From Staphylococcus sp. NAM3COL9 (GTDB lineage: Bacteria > Bacillota > Bacilli > Staphylococcales > Staphylococcaceae), in NCBI RefSeq assembly GCF_001431205.1, contig NZ_LGPC01000004.1, positions 1 through 64,000 on the forward strand: 64,000 nucleotides of DNA, written 5' to 3'. Made by a program: the position numbers and the translations under genes. Positions 26,615 through 36,081 of this stretch are shown here, piece by piece. The notes beneath the pieces were generated by a model that was given only the letters and a program-made list of their open reading frames with translations, was not told the DNA's origin and did no database searches. The first letter of the stretch is position 1, and the number at the start of each line of letters is the position of its first letter.

Positions 26615-27520
26615 TTAATCTAGTTCATTCGTGTTTGCTTTGTTTTTAGAAATTGAAAATGATAATTTTTTATTTTGATATAACGCATAAGTAATTAAAA
26701 TAATCCAAATAACAATAAGTGATACTTTAATTGTTATGGATACTACTGGTTTTGGGTCAAAAACGCTGATTAAGGAGCTACTATTGGTAAAGATAATTAA
26801 ACCACTTACGCAAACTGCCAAAATATTCACTGGTAAAATTTTAACAAGCCAAGCTGCGAAAGGTGCTGCAATTAAACCGCCAATACTCAATGAAACCACT
26901 AAACCTAAATTAATCTGACTCCAGCCTAAAAAGATAATAAAGCTAATTGATGCTGAAAGTGCCACGAAAAATTCACTCGCAGACACAGTACCAATTGCAT
27001 ATCTTGGTTCTAACTTTTTCTGAGCTAGTAACAACGGTGTGTTGACTGGCCCCCAACCCCCGCCGCCAACTGAATCGAGGAAACCTGCAATTGCGCCTTG
27101 TGGAATCATAGCGTAACGACCTATTTTACTTGCATCTTTCTGTATTTGGTTGTCTTTTTTAAATAAAAACTGGTATAAAACGTAAAATCCCATAGTTAAT
27201 AAAAACAAAGCAATAAATGGCTTAATTAAATTACTATGTATATGACTTAAAAACGCTGCTCCAATAAATGCTGCAATTGCGCCTGGAATCGCTAATTTAA
27301 TCATTGTCGGCTTGTGTACATTTTCAAACTTCCAGTGTGCTGTGCCAGAAGCAGCAGTTGTTGCAACTTCAGCAAAATGAATCGTTGCAGATGCGATTGC
27401 TGGCGCTATACCAAAAGTTAATAATATTGAGGAAGAAGATGCACCGAATCCCATACCTAGGGAACCATCTATCAATTGTGCGAGAAATCCTGCAAGTGCG
27501 AAGATAAATAACTTATACAT
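26615..27520 (-). CDS. TauE/SafE-family sulfur-anion transporter
   Basis: This 301-residue membrane protein has about eight hydrophobic helices and the TauE/SafE motifs GSLGMGFGAS near the N-terminus and GFLDSVGGGGWGPVNTP in the middle. Family members move sulfite, sulfoacetate, taurine or sulfate. In the Bacillus cys operon the corresponding slot holds the sulfate permease CysP, so this protein may import sulfate, or it may export excess sulfite. The direction is not visible in the sequence. It sits between sirC and sat. Confidence 0.85.
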   Translation of the reverse strand: MYKLFIFALAGFLAQLIDGSLGMGFGASSSSILLTFGIAPAIASATIHFAEVATTAASGTAHWKFENVHKPTMIKLAIPGAIAAFIGAAFLSHIHSNLIKPFIALFLLTMGFYVLYQFLFKKDNQIQKDASKIGRYAMIPQGAIAGFLDSVGGGGWGPVNTPLLLAQKKLEPRYAIGTVSASEFFVALSASISFIIFLGWSQINLGLVVSLSIGGLIAAPFAAWLVKILPVNILAVCVSGLIIFTNSSSLISVFDPKPVVSITIKVSLIVIWIILITYALYQNKKLSFSISKNKANTNELD

Positions 27521-27545
27521 GTGTCATACTCCTTCCGAATTGTAT

Positions 27546-28157
27546 TTAGTCCAGTGAATCGAGCCATTTAACCACATCTCTTTGTTTATCCTTTTCCAAA
27601 TAACGATCTGCTAAAATTGATTTCAAAAATCTTTGCTTTTCTAATGAAGATAACGAACTTTTTTTAACGCGTTGTCTACATTCATATAAGAAATCAACAT
27701 ACACTTCATAACGGCTAGTAAACTTTTGTTGAAATTCAGCGAGAATTTGTGCCGTAAGCGCTGGGCTTGCACCGTTTGTAGAAACACTTAATGTCAGCTT
27801 GCCACGTCGTAATATGCTCGGAAATACCACATCACCTGAGGTCGCTGCTCCAGCCATATTTATCATTGCGTGACTCGGTTTATGTTGCAGTACCCATTGA
27901 TTTGTAGATGCGCTATCTGTCGCAACAACAATGAAGTCTGCCTGATGGATATCGTTAATCTCAAATGATTTTTCACTCCATTTTATTACTGAGCATCGAA
28001 CCAAGTCTTTCAATTTTTCAGTAATATTAGGACTAATAATATGAATGTCTTTGGCATAATTGACTAAAGTATTTACTCTTCGTTCTGCAACATTACCGCC
28101 GCCAATTACAAAAACCTTCTTCTTTGAAATATCAATCATGAGTGGAATCAAAGGCAT
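27546..28157 (-). CDS. sirC: Precorrin-2 dehydrogenase (SirC type)
   Basis: SirC oxidises precorrin-2 to sirohydrochlorin with NAD, the second step from uroporphyrinogen III to siroheme. The 203 residues open with a Rossmann fold, VIGGGNVAERR at 18-28, followed by IISPNITEKL and later TSGDVVFPSILRRGKLTLSVSTNGASPAL, which matches the N-terminal domain of CysG and B. subtilis YlnF. It follows sirB by 36 bases. Confidence 0.9.
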   Translation of the reverse strand: MPLIPLMIDISKKKVFVIGGGNVAERRVNTLVNYAKDIHIISPNITEKLKDLVRCSVIKWSEKSFEINDIHQADFIVVATDSASTNQWVLQHKPSHAMINMAGAATSGDVVFPSILRRGKLTLSVSTNGASPALTAQILAEFQQKFTSRYEVYVDFLYECRQRVKKSSLSSLEKQRFLKSILADRYLEKDKQRDVVKWLDSLD

Positions 28158-28193
28158 TATGTCACTCCTTACTATCTTAAATAATTAAGACTG

Positions 28194-28934
28194 TTACTGG
28201 TTTACAGATTCAAATGTTTCTTCTACACGTTCTTTCAATGCAGTTTGCAAATGACTATGGTTTCCAAGTCGGGAACACAGTACAATGTCATTCTCAACGT
28301 GATAGCTATCTATAGTTGCGGCAATATGACGTTCTAAAATACCTGTAAACCATAAATAAGGAACTACAAATATTTGTGAATGACCTTTGTTGACTGTATC
28401 TTGAAGTGCCTCTTCAAATGAGGGCCCACATGCAGCCAAATAACACACGTCAATATCTAAATTGATATTTATATCTTGTAACTGTGCTTTGATTGTCGAA
28501 AAGTCTTTTTGTGTTTGAGTATTATAACTCCCCCTACCTATAATCAATACTTTTGCATCTATGTTTGGTGTCATATGTGTTTCTTCAATTCTTTGCTGTA
28601 GTATTCCAGTTAATCGGCGTTGTACCCCTAACGGTCTTCCATAAGATACTGTGACGTGTGGGTACTTTTGCTGATTCCGTTGAATTTCTTTCGGTATATC
28701 TTTGAAATAATGTCCTGCACTTAGTAAAAGTACTGGTATCACAGAAATTTCAGTTGCGCCTTTATTGACTAATCGTTGAAATCCTTGTGACAAATTAGGC
28801 TCTGTTAATTCTAAAAAGCATGTTTCTTGTAATGGCACATCGATTTGCTTTTCAACTAATTCAATAAAATTCACAGCTTCTGTCACAGCTTCATCTACTC
28901 TACTACCGTGGCTGACATATAAGACGCCTCGCAT
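28194..28934 (-). CDS. sirB: Sirohydrochlorin ferrochelatase (SirB/CbiX family)
   Basis: SirB inserts iron into sirohydrochlorin to finish siroheme. The 246-residue protein is a two-lobed CbiX: the first lobe has VSHGSR (8-13, catalytic His9) and PVLLLSAGHYFKDIP with a second His; the second lobe repeats the pattern with GRGSYN and VVPYLWFTG. It sits between sumT and sirC, so the three siroheme genes are contiguous. A cobalt role is possible in the family, but the context points to siroheme. Confidence 0.9.
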   Translation of the reverse strand: MRGVLYVSHGSRVDEAVTEAVNFIELVEKQIDVPLQETCFLELTEPNLSQGFQRLVNKGATEISVIPVLLLSAGHYFKDIPKEIQRNQQKYPHVTVSYGRPLGVQRRLTGILQQRIEETHMTPNIDAKVLIIGRGSYNTQTQKDFSTIKAQLQDININLDIDVCYLAACGPSFEEALQDTVNKGHSQIFVVPYLWFTGILERHIAATIDSYHVENDIVLCSRLGNHSHLQTALKERVEETFESVNQ

Positions 28935-28948
28935 ACAAAGACCTCCCT

Positions 28949-29722
28949 CTATTGATATGTTAAATTTGCAAGTGACGCTTGTGATTGTCCCGCTTCAAAC
29001 CAACTGATACGTTCTCTTAATTTAACCACTTCTCCTACGACAATCATTGCTGGGTTTTCAATATCTTTTGCAACTTCAACAATATTCATCAAGTTACCAA
29101 CCACTGTCTTTTGATTCTCAGATGTACCAAGCTGAACCAAAGCAACCGGCGTATCAATAGGACGTCCGTGTTTAATCAATAGTTCACTAATTTCTGGTAA
29201 TTTTTTGACACCCATATAAATGCACAGCGTTTCTGGACCGAGTGCAAGATGTTTCCAATACGAATCTTTATCTATATTCTTATTTATTACACCTGTGACA
29301 AAGGCAACAGATGAACTATAATCACGATGTGTAACAGGGATACCTGCATATGCAGGTGCTGCAATACCTGATGTAATACCTGGAACAATTTCAAACGGAA
29401 TTTGATGTGCTGCTAAAATTTCTGCTTCTTCTCCACCTCTTCCAAAAATAAAAGGGTCTCCACCTTTTAATCTTGTAATGGTTTGACCTTTTTTAGCTAA
29501 ATTCACTAACAATTTATTCGTATCTTCTTGTGGTAAAGAATGACGATGGGGGTCTTTGCCACAATACATAAACTTTGCATTCGGCGATGCATGACTTAAT
29601 AATTTTTTGTTTACTAGTCGATCATATAAAATGATGTCTGCTTGTTGAATCGCTTTTAATCCTTTTACTGTGATTAAATCAGGATCCCCTGGACCCGCTC
29701 CTACTAAAAATACTTTGCCCAT
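28949..29722 (-). CDS. sumT: Uroporphyrinogen-III C-methyltransferase
   Basis: SUMT (also called CobA or YlnD) adds two methyl groups from SAM to uroporphyrinogen III, giving precorrin-2. The 257 residues start with VFLVGAGPGDPDLIT (4-18), then YCGKDPHRHSLPQ, RLKGGDPFIFGRGGEE, PGITSGIAAPAYAGIPVTHR, and the C-terminal VVGEVV. All are family hallmarks. It lies 23 bases behind cysI, feeding siroheme to it. Confidence 0.95.
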   Translation of the reverse strand: MGKVFLVGAGPGDPDLITVKGLKAIQQADIILYDRLVNKKLLSHASPNAKFMYCGKDPHRHSLPQEDTNKLLVNLAKKGQTITRLKGGDPFIFGRGGEEAEILAAHQIPFEIVPGITSGIAAPAYAGIPVTHRDYSSSVAFVTGVINKNIDKDSYWKHLALGPETLCIYMGVKKLPEISELLIKHGRPIDTPVALVQLGTSENQKTVVGNLMNIVEVAKDIENPAMIVVGEVVKLRERISWFEAGQSQASLANLTYQ

Positions 29723-29745
29723 CTTGCCACCACCTTCTCAATTTA

Positions 29746-31455
29746 TTAGCTATGGAATGCTTGACCATCTTTAACTTCAGCTACGATGCCTGCACGTATG
29801 ACGAAATCACCAAAATGTTCACCCTCGGTTCTTTCTTTGGCATATTGTATTAATATCGGTCTTAAGCTTTCTAAAATCTCAGCTTCTGCTATATTTTCTT
29901 TAAAAATTTTATTTAATCGATCGCCTGTAAAGCCGCCACCCAAGTACATATTATATTTTCCTGGTCCCTTACCTATAAATGCAATTTCTGCTAATGCAGG
30001 TCTGGCACATCCGTTAGGGCAACCTGTCATTCGAATCGTAATTTCTTCGTCATTTAAGCCTGCTTCATCTAATAATTCTTCAATTTTTCCAATAAGTGAT
30101 GGCAAATAACGTTCGGACTCCGCCATCGCTAAACCACAAGTGGGAAAAGCAACACATGCCATAGAATTTCGTCTTAACCCTGTATAATGTTCGCCATCTG
30201 TCAGACCATATTCTGAGATGATTTTTTCTATTTTTGGCTTTTCACTGTCAGAAACATGCGCAATAACTAAATTTTGATTAGGCGTCAATCTAAAATCACC
30301 TTTATGAATTTGGGCAATTTCTCTTAACGAAGTCTTTAATTTATAATCATCCGTATCTTTGACACGTCCATTTTGTACAAATAGCGTGAAGTGCCATTTA
30401 CCGCTGCCTTTTGTCCAACCATAGCGATCTCCATTATGGTCAAAATGATATGGTCGCTCATTTTCTAATTGCCATCCAAGACGTTCATTTAGTTCTTTTT
30501 TAACCCACTCTACGCCTTTACGATCTACTGTATATTTAAAGCGTGCATTCGTTCGGTCTTCACGATTACCGTAGTCTCGTTGAATCGTTAATATTGTTTC
30601 ACAAACGTCTACAACTTCTGATTTGGGGAAATAGCCAATCAAGCGCCCTACTTGAGGATAGGTAGCTGTGTCGCCATGTTTCATTCCCATGCCCCCGCCA
30701 ATCGTTACATTGAAACCGACGAGTTCGTCTTGCTCTATAATGGCAATCAAACCAACATCCTGTGAGTAAACATCAATATCATTTGAAGGTGGCACTGCGA
30801 TACCAATCTTGAATTTACGCGGAAGGTACGTTTTTCCGTATATTGGCTCTGGTTCTGCGTCACTCGTATCTAATACTTTCTCACCATCTAACCAAATTTC
30901 GTGATAAGCCTGCGTCTTAGGCGACAAGTGTCGACTGATGTCATTCGCAATTTGGTTAATTTCACTATGTATATGAGATTGATAAGGGTTCGGATTACAC
31001 ATCACATTACGATTCACGTCACCACAAGCTGCTAAAGAGTCTAGTAATGCCTGATTTATACTTTGCATAGAATTTTTTAAATTTTTCTTTAAAATGCCAT
31101 GAAATTGAAATGCTTGTCTTGTCGTAAGTTTGATTGTTCCATTGGCATAAGTATTCGCAATATCATCCATCGCAATCCACTGTTCAGCAGTTGAAGCACC
31201 ACCAGGCGCACGTACTCTAATCATGAAACTGTATGCCGGTTCTAATTTTTGCTTACGACGTTCGTCTCTAATATCTCGGTCATCCTGCATATAACTACCA
31301 TGAAACTTTAAAAGTTTTGTATCATCTTCAGTAATAGAACCAGTAATTCTATCTGCTAAACCTTCAACAATCGTGCCACGAAGATAATTGCTATCCGCTT
31401 TAATACGTTCTAATTCATCGAGTTTGTCAGAAAAACTTACATTCGTTTCAGCCAT
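29746..31455 (-). CDS. cysI: Sulfite reductase (NADPH) hemoprotein subunit
   Basis: CysI reduces sulfite to sulfide at a coupled siroheme and 4Fe-4S centre using electrons from CysJ. The 569-residue length is standard. The cluster/siroheme ligands appear as [16 protein letters not shown] and [10 protein letters not shown] in the C-terminal third, and the anion-binding [10 protein letters not shown] segment is present in the N-terminal half. It follows cysJ by 20 bases and precedes the siroheme genes. Confidence 0.97.
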   Translation of the reverse strand: MAETNVSFSDKLDELERIKADSNYLRGTIVEGLADRITGSITEDDTKLLKFHGSYMQDDRDIRDERRKQKLEPAYSFMIRVRAPGGASTAEQWIAMDDIANTYANGTIKLTTRQAFQFHGILKKNLKNSMQSINQALLDSLAACGDVNRNVMCNPNPYQSHIHSEINQIANDISRHLSPKTQAYHEIWLDGEKVLDTSDAEPEPIYGKTYLPRKFKIGIAVPPSNDIDVYSQDVGLIAIIEQDELVGFNVTIGGGMGMKHGDTATYPQVGRLIGYFPKSEVVDVCETILTIQRDYGNREDRTNARFKYTVDRKGVEWVKKELNERLGWQLENERPYHFDHNGDRYGWTKGSGKWHFTLFVQNGRVKDTDDYKLKTSLREIAQIHKGDFRLTPNQNLVIAHVSDSEKPKIEKIISEYGLTDGEHYTGLRRNSMACVAFPTCGLAMAESERYLPSLIGKIEELLDEAGLNDEEITIRMTGCPNGCARPALAEIAFIGKGPGKYNMYLGGGFTGDRLNKIFKENIAEAEILESLRPILIQYAKERTEGEHFGDFVIRAGIVAEVKDGQAFHS

Positions 31456-31475
31456 ACATAACCCCTGCCTCTCTT

Positions 31476-33299
31476 TTAATAAACATCTCTTTGATAACGT
31501 TTTTCTTTTTTCATTTGTGTAAGATAAGCTTCGGCATCCGTTTCAGACATGCCACCTTCTTGTTCCAATACGTAGCGAATCGTTTCATGCACATCTTTAG
31601 CCATTTGTTTTTCATCACCGCATATATATAATGCAGCACCATTCATTATCCATTCATAAAATGTTGTACTTTGTTCCGCAATACGATGTTGCACATATAC
31701 TTTTTCTTCTGTATCACGTGAAAATGCTACATCTAATTTGCTTAATACATTATCTTTTAACCAAGTTTGCCATTCCGTTTGATATAAAAAATCTGTAGTA
31801 AAGTACTGTTCTCCGAAAAACAACCATGTATTGCCCGTTAATCCTAGTTCTTCTCTTTCTTGAAGATATGACCTAAACGGTGCAACTCCGGTACCTGGAC
31901 CGATCATTATGACGGGTATATCTTCGCTAAATGGAAATTTAAAATTAGGATTCTTTTTCAAATAAATAGGTATACTGTCTCCGGGTTGTAAGCGTTCGGC
32001 TAATTGTACGGAACAAACACCGTCACGCTCACGTTCGTGCGCCTCATATCTTACTGCACCGACAGTAATATGCACTTCATCTGGATTTGCTTGAAAACTA
32101 CTTGCTATAGAATATTCGCGCGGTGGTAACTTTCTTAACAATTGAGGCAATGACTGTGAATCAAATTGACTCGGCGGAAAATCTCTTAATAAATCGATTA
32201 AGTCTCGACCTTCTATGTAACTTTGTATCCATAACGCATCTTCCACTTGCTTGGTTAATTTCGTATTTTCAAATAACGTTGAGGCTTTTAGCATTAAGTT
32301 CTTTGTTAGTTTAGTAATTTCGAAATATTCCTGTAAAGCCCGCTCTAGTGTTAACGTGTCATCATTTGAATTAATAGGAATTTCGTCTTGAGCATTCCAC
32401 CCTAAAGTTTCAATAAGTACAGCCACGATATTTGGATTATTTTGTGGCACTACGACCAAACAATCACCCGGCTCATATTCCTCACCATAGTTATCCATTA
32501 AAAACTCGATATGTCTCACTTCTTTGTTAGAACCTCGGCCGTTCAAATTAATGTTTTCCAAGACTTCTGCTTCAAATGGATTTGACTTGGAGTAGCGCTT
32601 TTCTTTTGTAGCCTGTACTGTTTCTGCGAGTATCACTGATTCTTTATGATTGGATGATTGGTTGAGTTGCTGAATATTTTCATTCATCCAAGCTTCTGCT
32701 TGCTCATCAAAATCTAAATCACAGTCATGTCTTGCTACTAAACGTTCGCCGCCTAATTCTAAAAATCTAGCATCAAAGTCTTTCCCTGTTTGGCAAAAGA
32801 ACTCATATGATTCATCTCCAAGCGCAAGCACTGAATAACGCACACCTTCTAATTTAGGCGCTTTTCTGCCATGTAAAAATTCGTGAAATGTAAGTGCATT
32901 ATCAGGTGGGTCTCCTTCACCATGAGTTGCTGAAATCACAAATAAATCCTCTACTTTTTTCAAGTCTTTAGGCTTAAACTCGTCCATTGCGCTCAATTTC
33001 ACAGTATAATTATGTTCGACCAATCGATCTGCAAAAATTTCTGCCAAACTTTGCGCATTACCAGTTTCTGAGCCATAAAGTATTGTAATATTTCTATCGA
33101 CATTGTCTTCTGACTCACTATTTAATACATATTCTGCTACTTGCTGTGGGGCTTCAGCATCACTAACTGAAGTATTTTGATATGCTGATAGATAACCACT
33201 CAACCAAATTTTTTGCTCTGTAGTTAAAATGCTAACGACCTGATTGAGTTGGTCTGCTTGATGCTCATTAAATGGACTATTTGATACAGATAAATTCAC
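31476..33299 (-). CDS. cysJ: Sulfite reductase (NADPH) flavoprotein subunit
   Basis: CysJ passes electrons from NADPH through FAD and FMN to CysI. The 607 residues comprise a flavodoxin-like FMN domain beginning [11 protein letters not shown] near residue 73, a connecting and FAD-binding domain with [11 protein letters not shown], and a C-terminal NADPH domain with [13 protein letters not shown] and KRYQRDVY at the end. The GTG start at 33299 follows GAGGTGA. Unlike the B. subtilis cys cluster, cysJ and cysI are embedded in the sulfate operon here. A 192-base gap separates it from cysH. Confidence 0.97.
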   Translation of the reverse strand: MNLSVSNSPFNEHQADQLNQVVSILTTEQKIWLSGYLSAYQNTSVSDAEAPQQVAEYVLNSESEDNVDRNITILYGSETGNAQSLAEIFADRLVEHNYTVKLSAMDEFKPKDLKKVEDLFVISATHGEGDPPDNALTFHEFLHGRKAPKLEGVRYSVLALGDESYEFFCQTGKDFDARFLELGGERLVARHDCDLDFDEQAEAWMNENIQQLNQSSNHKESVILAETVQATKEKRYSKSNPFEAEVLENINLNGRGSNKEVRHIEFLMDNYGEEYEPGDCLVVVPQNNPNIVAVLIETLGWNAQDEIPINSNDDTLTLERALQEYFEITKLTKNLMLKASTLFENTKLTKQVEDALWIQSYIEGRDLIDLLRDFPPSQFDSQSLPQLLRKLPPREYSIASSFQANPDEVHITVGAVRYEAHERERDGVCSVQLAERLQPGDSIPIYLKKNPNFKFPFSEDIPVIMIGPGTGVAPFRSYLQEREELGLTGNTWLFFGEQYFTTDFLYQTEWQTWLKDNVLSKLDVAFSRDTEEKVYVQHRIAEQSTTFYEWIMNGAALYICGDEKQMAKDVHETIRYVLEQEGGMSETDAEAYLTQMKKEKRYQRDVY

Positions 33300-33491
33300 C
33301 GCAAGTTCACCTCATTTTTTATTTTTAAACCATTTGTAAAAGTATTAATTAATCTTTTTAGTGCTATTCGTATGTCTTAAAACATCATATATTACAAATA
33401 ATATATTCCTTGAATAAATAGTGTTTCTAATCTTTATATATCCGATGTGCATACTAAGGATTATTCGTAAAAAAAAGAATCTTAAGCTATA

Positions 33492-34232
33492 TCATGGTTT
33501 TTCAGTCGTATGGAGACCACATTCTGTCTTGTTAGAATTACTCCATCTACCTTCCCTTGTGTCTCCAGAAGCTGAAACAGCTGATGTACAAGGTATGCAG
33601 CCAATACTCGGAAAATTAAAATCATGTAGTTCGTTATAATGTAAATCATGCTTTTTAATATAGTGCCATACATCATCCCACGTCCAATGAATAAGCGGGC
33701 ACACTTTTACTGATTTAAACCTTTCATCTTTGTTTACATAATTTGTAAATTGACGACTTGGTGATTGTTCTCTACGTAATCCTGAAACCCAAGCTGTAGC
33801 ACCTGCTAACACTTCTTCTAGCGGTTTAATTTTACGTATATAGCAACATTGATTAGGATCATTCTTCCAAAGTGCTGAATTGAATTGGTCTGACTGTTCA
33901 TCTAGCGTTAATTTTGGCTTTTTAAGTTTGATATTCAATTCTGGATAACGAGATTTTACTCTATCGATTAAATCATAGGTTTGTTGAAAATGAAGATCCG
34001 TATCCAAAAATACGATTTCAGCATTTTTTCTAACACTATAAATCAAATCAATTAAAATCATGCCTTCCGCACCAAAGCTACATGCATAAACAATGGAATC
34101 ACCATAGGTTTCATATGCCCATGCGATCACTTGACGTGCGCCTTTTGTTTCATCTGAAATATCTAATGCCTGAAATGCGTCGGTTTTAAAATGCTCATAT
34201 GTTATTTTTTCCTCTGACATTAATGGGTTCAT
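33492..34232 (-). CDS. cysH: APS/PAPS reductase
   Basis: CysH reduces activated sulfate to sulfite with thioredoxin. The 246 residues contain the PP-loop ATPase-like fold (YACSFGAEGMIL at 49-60, FLDTDLHF at 75-82), the C-terminal catalytic ECGLHT with Cys238, and two cysteine pairs, Cys129-Cys130 and Cys212-x-x-Cys215. Those pairs ligate a 4Fe-4S cluster in plant/bacterial APS reductases and in B. subtilis CysH, which accepts APS and PAPS. It is the first gene of the cys operon. The ATG follows AAAGGGG. Confidence 0.93.
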   Translation of the reverse strand: MNPLMSEEKITYEHFKTDAFQALDISDETKGARQVIAWAYETYGDSIVYACSFGAEGMILIDLIYSVRKNAEIVFLDTDLHFQQTYDLIDRVKSRYPELNIKLKKPKLTLDEQSDQFNSALWKNDPNQCCYIRKIKPLEEVLAGATAWVSGLRREQSPSRQFTNYVNKDERFKSVKVCPLIHWTWDDVWHYIKKHDLHYNELHDFNFPSIGCIPCTSAVSASGDTREGRWSNSNKTECGLHTTEKP

Positions 34233-34578
34233 CCCCTTTTCTTTAATGTTCTATATTTAAAATTCATATAATTTTTAGTCTTTAGAATTATTAGAAAATA
34301 ATTATGATACATACTTTACTCATTGTAAATTTTTATGTCAAGCGTACTTTTAAACTATAACTTCCTCTGAATACAGTATAATTTTACTAAATGTAAGCGC
34401 TTTATATAGCGTGTTTAAAATGTTTTCGATAATTATTTTTAAATAATAATTATAATAATGTAATTTCCGTTAACAACGTTGTAAAATGCGTTATATAAGC
34501 ATTTCTTATTTTTTAAAAAAATATTTTCTTATTTTAATTATTATAAGATCGTAATTTATTTTTTAATCAAATGACAAA
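34233..34578 (-). promoter_or_regulatory. cys operon promoter region
   Basis: This AT-rich gap lies upstream of cysH. On the minus strand TTGACA (34341-34336) and TAAAGT (34318-34313) are 17 bases apart and make a fair sigma-A promoter, leaving a leader of about 75 bases. Staphylococcal cys genes are usually controlled by CymR, but I could not identify a convincing CymR box by eye. A weak cre-like sequence TGTAAGCGCTTTAT lies at 34392-34405. Confidence 0.5.
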
Positions 34579-34610
34579 AGCGCCAATAACAATTAAATGT
34601 CATTGGCGCT
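34579..34610 (-). terminator. Terminator of hmp
   Basis: AGCGCCAAT (34579-34587) pairs perfectly with ATTGGCGCT (34602-34610). On the minus strand TTTT follows. It lies 34 bases past the flavohemoglobin stop. Confidence 0.85.
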
Positions 34611-34643
34611 ACTTCATGAATAAATTCAATTTTCATTTAATAA

Positions 34644-35789
34644 TTATGCTGAAAAGCTAAGTCTTGGAATAAATGTTTCGAAATGAATGTTATCCATTGG
34701 TATACCGATTGTTTGTAATTCAGAAATCATTGCTTTTAAGAATGAATTACCACCACAAATATAAATTTCTGTTTCATTATCCACATATTGTTGTAGTTGT
34801 GCTACTTCAATAAAGCCGTCTTCATCACGGAAATGTGTGTCAAAACGTGCAAGTGAAGACTGATTAGAAATATCGTTTAATTTGTTTTCAAAAGCGACAT
34901 TTTGCGCATTAGATGTTGATTGTAAGAAAGTTGATTGTAAACCTGCATCAACTGCTTCTTTATACATAGAAACAAGTGGTGTAACGCCGACACCTGAACC
35001 TAAGAACAATTGCTTGTTTTCTTTATTCGCTAAAGCAAAACCACCTACTGGCGCAGATAAGCTTAATGTATCTCCAACTGACACTGCATCGTGTAGTATT
35101 GTTGATACTTCACCTTCATGCTCTTCAGTAACGTCTTTTCTAACTCCAAATGTTAAGAAGTCTTTACCACCATCAACGATAGAGTAATGTCTCTTAGCTT
35201 GGTAAGGTAGTTTTTCACTCGTAATATCTACAGTAATATATTGACCAGGAACAAATTGGCTTAAATCAATATCCTCTGATTTAATTGTAAATGCTTTAAT
35301 AATCTCAGTTTCTTCAGTGATCTCTGTAACTTCAAATGATTTGAAGCCATCCCAAGCCATATTGCTGTATACTTCTTTTTCTAAACCGATAAACGCATCA
35401 GCAATTTCTCCATAAGCTTTAATCCATGTTTGGATAATTGGATCTTCATCTTCAAGACCAGTCACTTCTTCAATCGCCCATATTAAATTTTCACCAACAA
35501 TTGGGTAATGTTCGGGTTTGACTTGTAATGCACAATGTTTATAGACAACAGGCATAATCGCTGGAACAATCGGTGACAAATCTTGGATATTTTCAGCTGC
35601 TGCTAATACAGCCATTGCAAGTGCTGAAGATTGTAATCCTCGTTTTTGGTTAGTTTGATTAAATACATTTTTTAATTCTGGATGTTGTTCAAAGAGTCTC
35701 TTATAAAAAATTGAGGTAATTGTTTGTCCTTTATCTTTTAGTAATGGCACTGTTTCTTTAACTGTTTTTATCTCTTCTTGAGTTAACAT
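34644..35789 (-). CDS. hmp: Flavohemoglobin / nitric oxide dioxygenase
   Basis: Hmp turns nitric oxide and oxygen into nitrate with NADPH and protects against nitrosative stress. The 381 residues hold a globin domain (about 1-140; distal Tyr29, proximal His85 in YKHCALQ), an FAD-binding barrel with RHYSIVDG near 205, and an NAD(P) domain with LGSGVGVTPLVSMY. The ATG follows TAGGAGGT. It is a single-gene transcript with a terminator. No NsrR- or Rex-like site was recognised upstream. Confidence 0.95.
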   Translation of the reverse strand: MLTQEEIKTVKETVPLLKDKGQTITSIFYKRLFEQHPELKNVFNQTNQKRGLQSSALAMAVLAAAENIQDLSPIVPAIMPVVYKHCALQVKPEHYPIVGENLIWAIEEVTGLEDEDPIIQTWIKAYGEIADAFIGLEKEVYSNMAWDGFKSFEVTEITEETEIIKAFTIKSEDIDLSQFVPGQYITVDITSEKLPYQAKRHYSIVDGGKDFLTFGVRKDVTEEHEGEVSTILHDAVSVGDTLSLSAPVGGFALANKENKQLFLGSGVGVTPLVSMYKEAVDAGLQSTFLQSTSNAQNVAFENKLNDISNQSSLARFDTHFRDEDGFIEVAQLQQYVDNETEIYICGGNSFLKAMISELQTIGIPMDNIHFETFIPRLSFSA

Positions 35790-36081
35790 ATCGTACCTCC
35801 TAATTTATTGTATATCCACATTATCATATGAACTTCTCTTACTTACAATGAATTCAAACTTATTTCACAGAACATTCACATTCTACATTCATAAACTTGT
35901 AACTATTTTTCGTTTTTTAAAAATAAAAAATGTATATAACATGAATTCAAGAGTTATCATACTTAAAAACTTATATTTCAAACTAATAAATTCTCTCTAA
36001 AAAATATGTTATCAATTGAAATTACTTTTCTTCAAGAATAGTATGTGTAAGGGATACAAAAGACACGTAGGAGGCTTTACT

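Noticed and set aside
33300-33491. Possible CymR box and second promoter between cysH and cysJ
   Set aside because: A TTCAAGGAATAT-like stretch is present, but I could not match the full CymR consensus by eye.
34392-34405. cre-like sequence TGTAAGCGCTTTAT upstream of cysH
   Set aside because: It matches the CcpA consensus at 12 of 14 positions, but the two failed bases are in the conserved CA end, and it lies far from the predicted cysH promoter on its upstream side.
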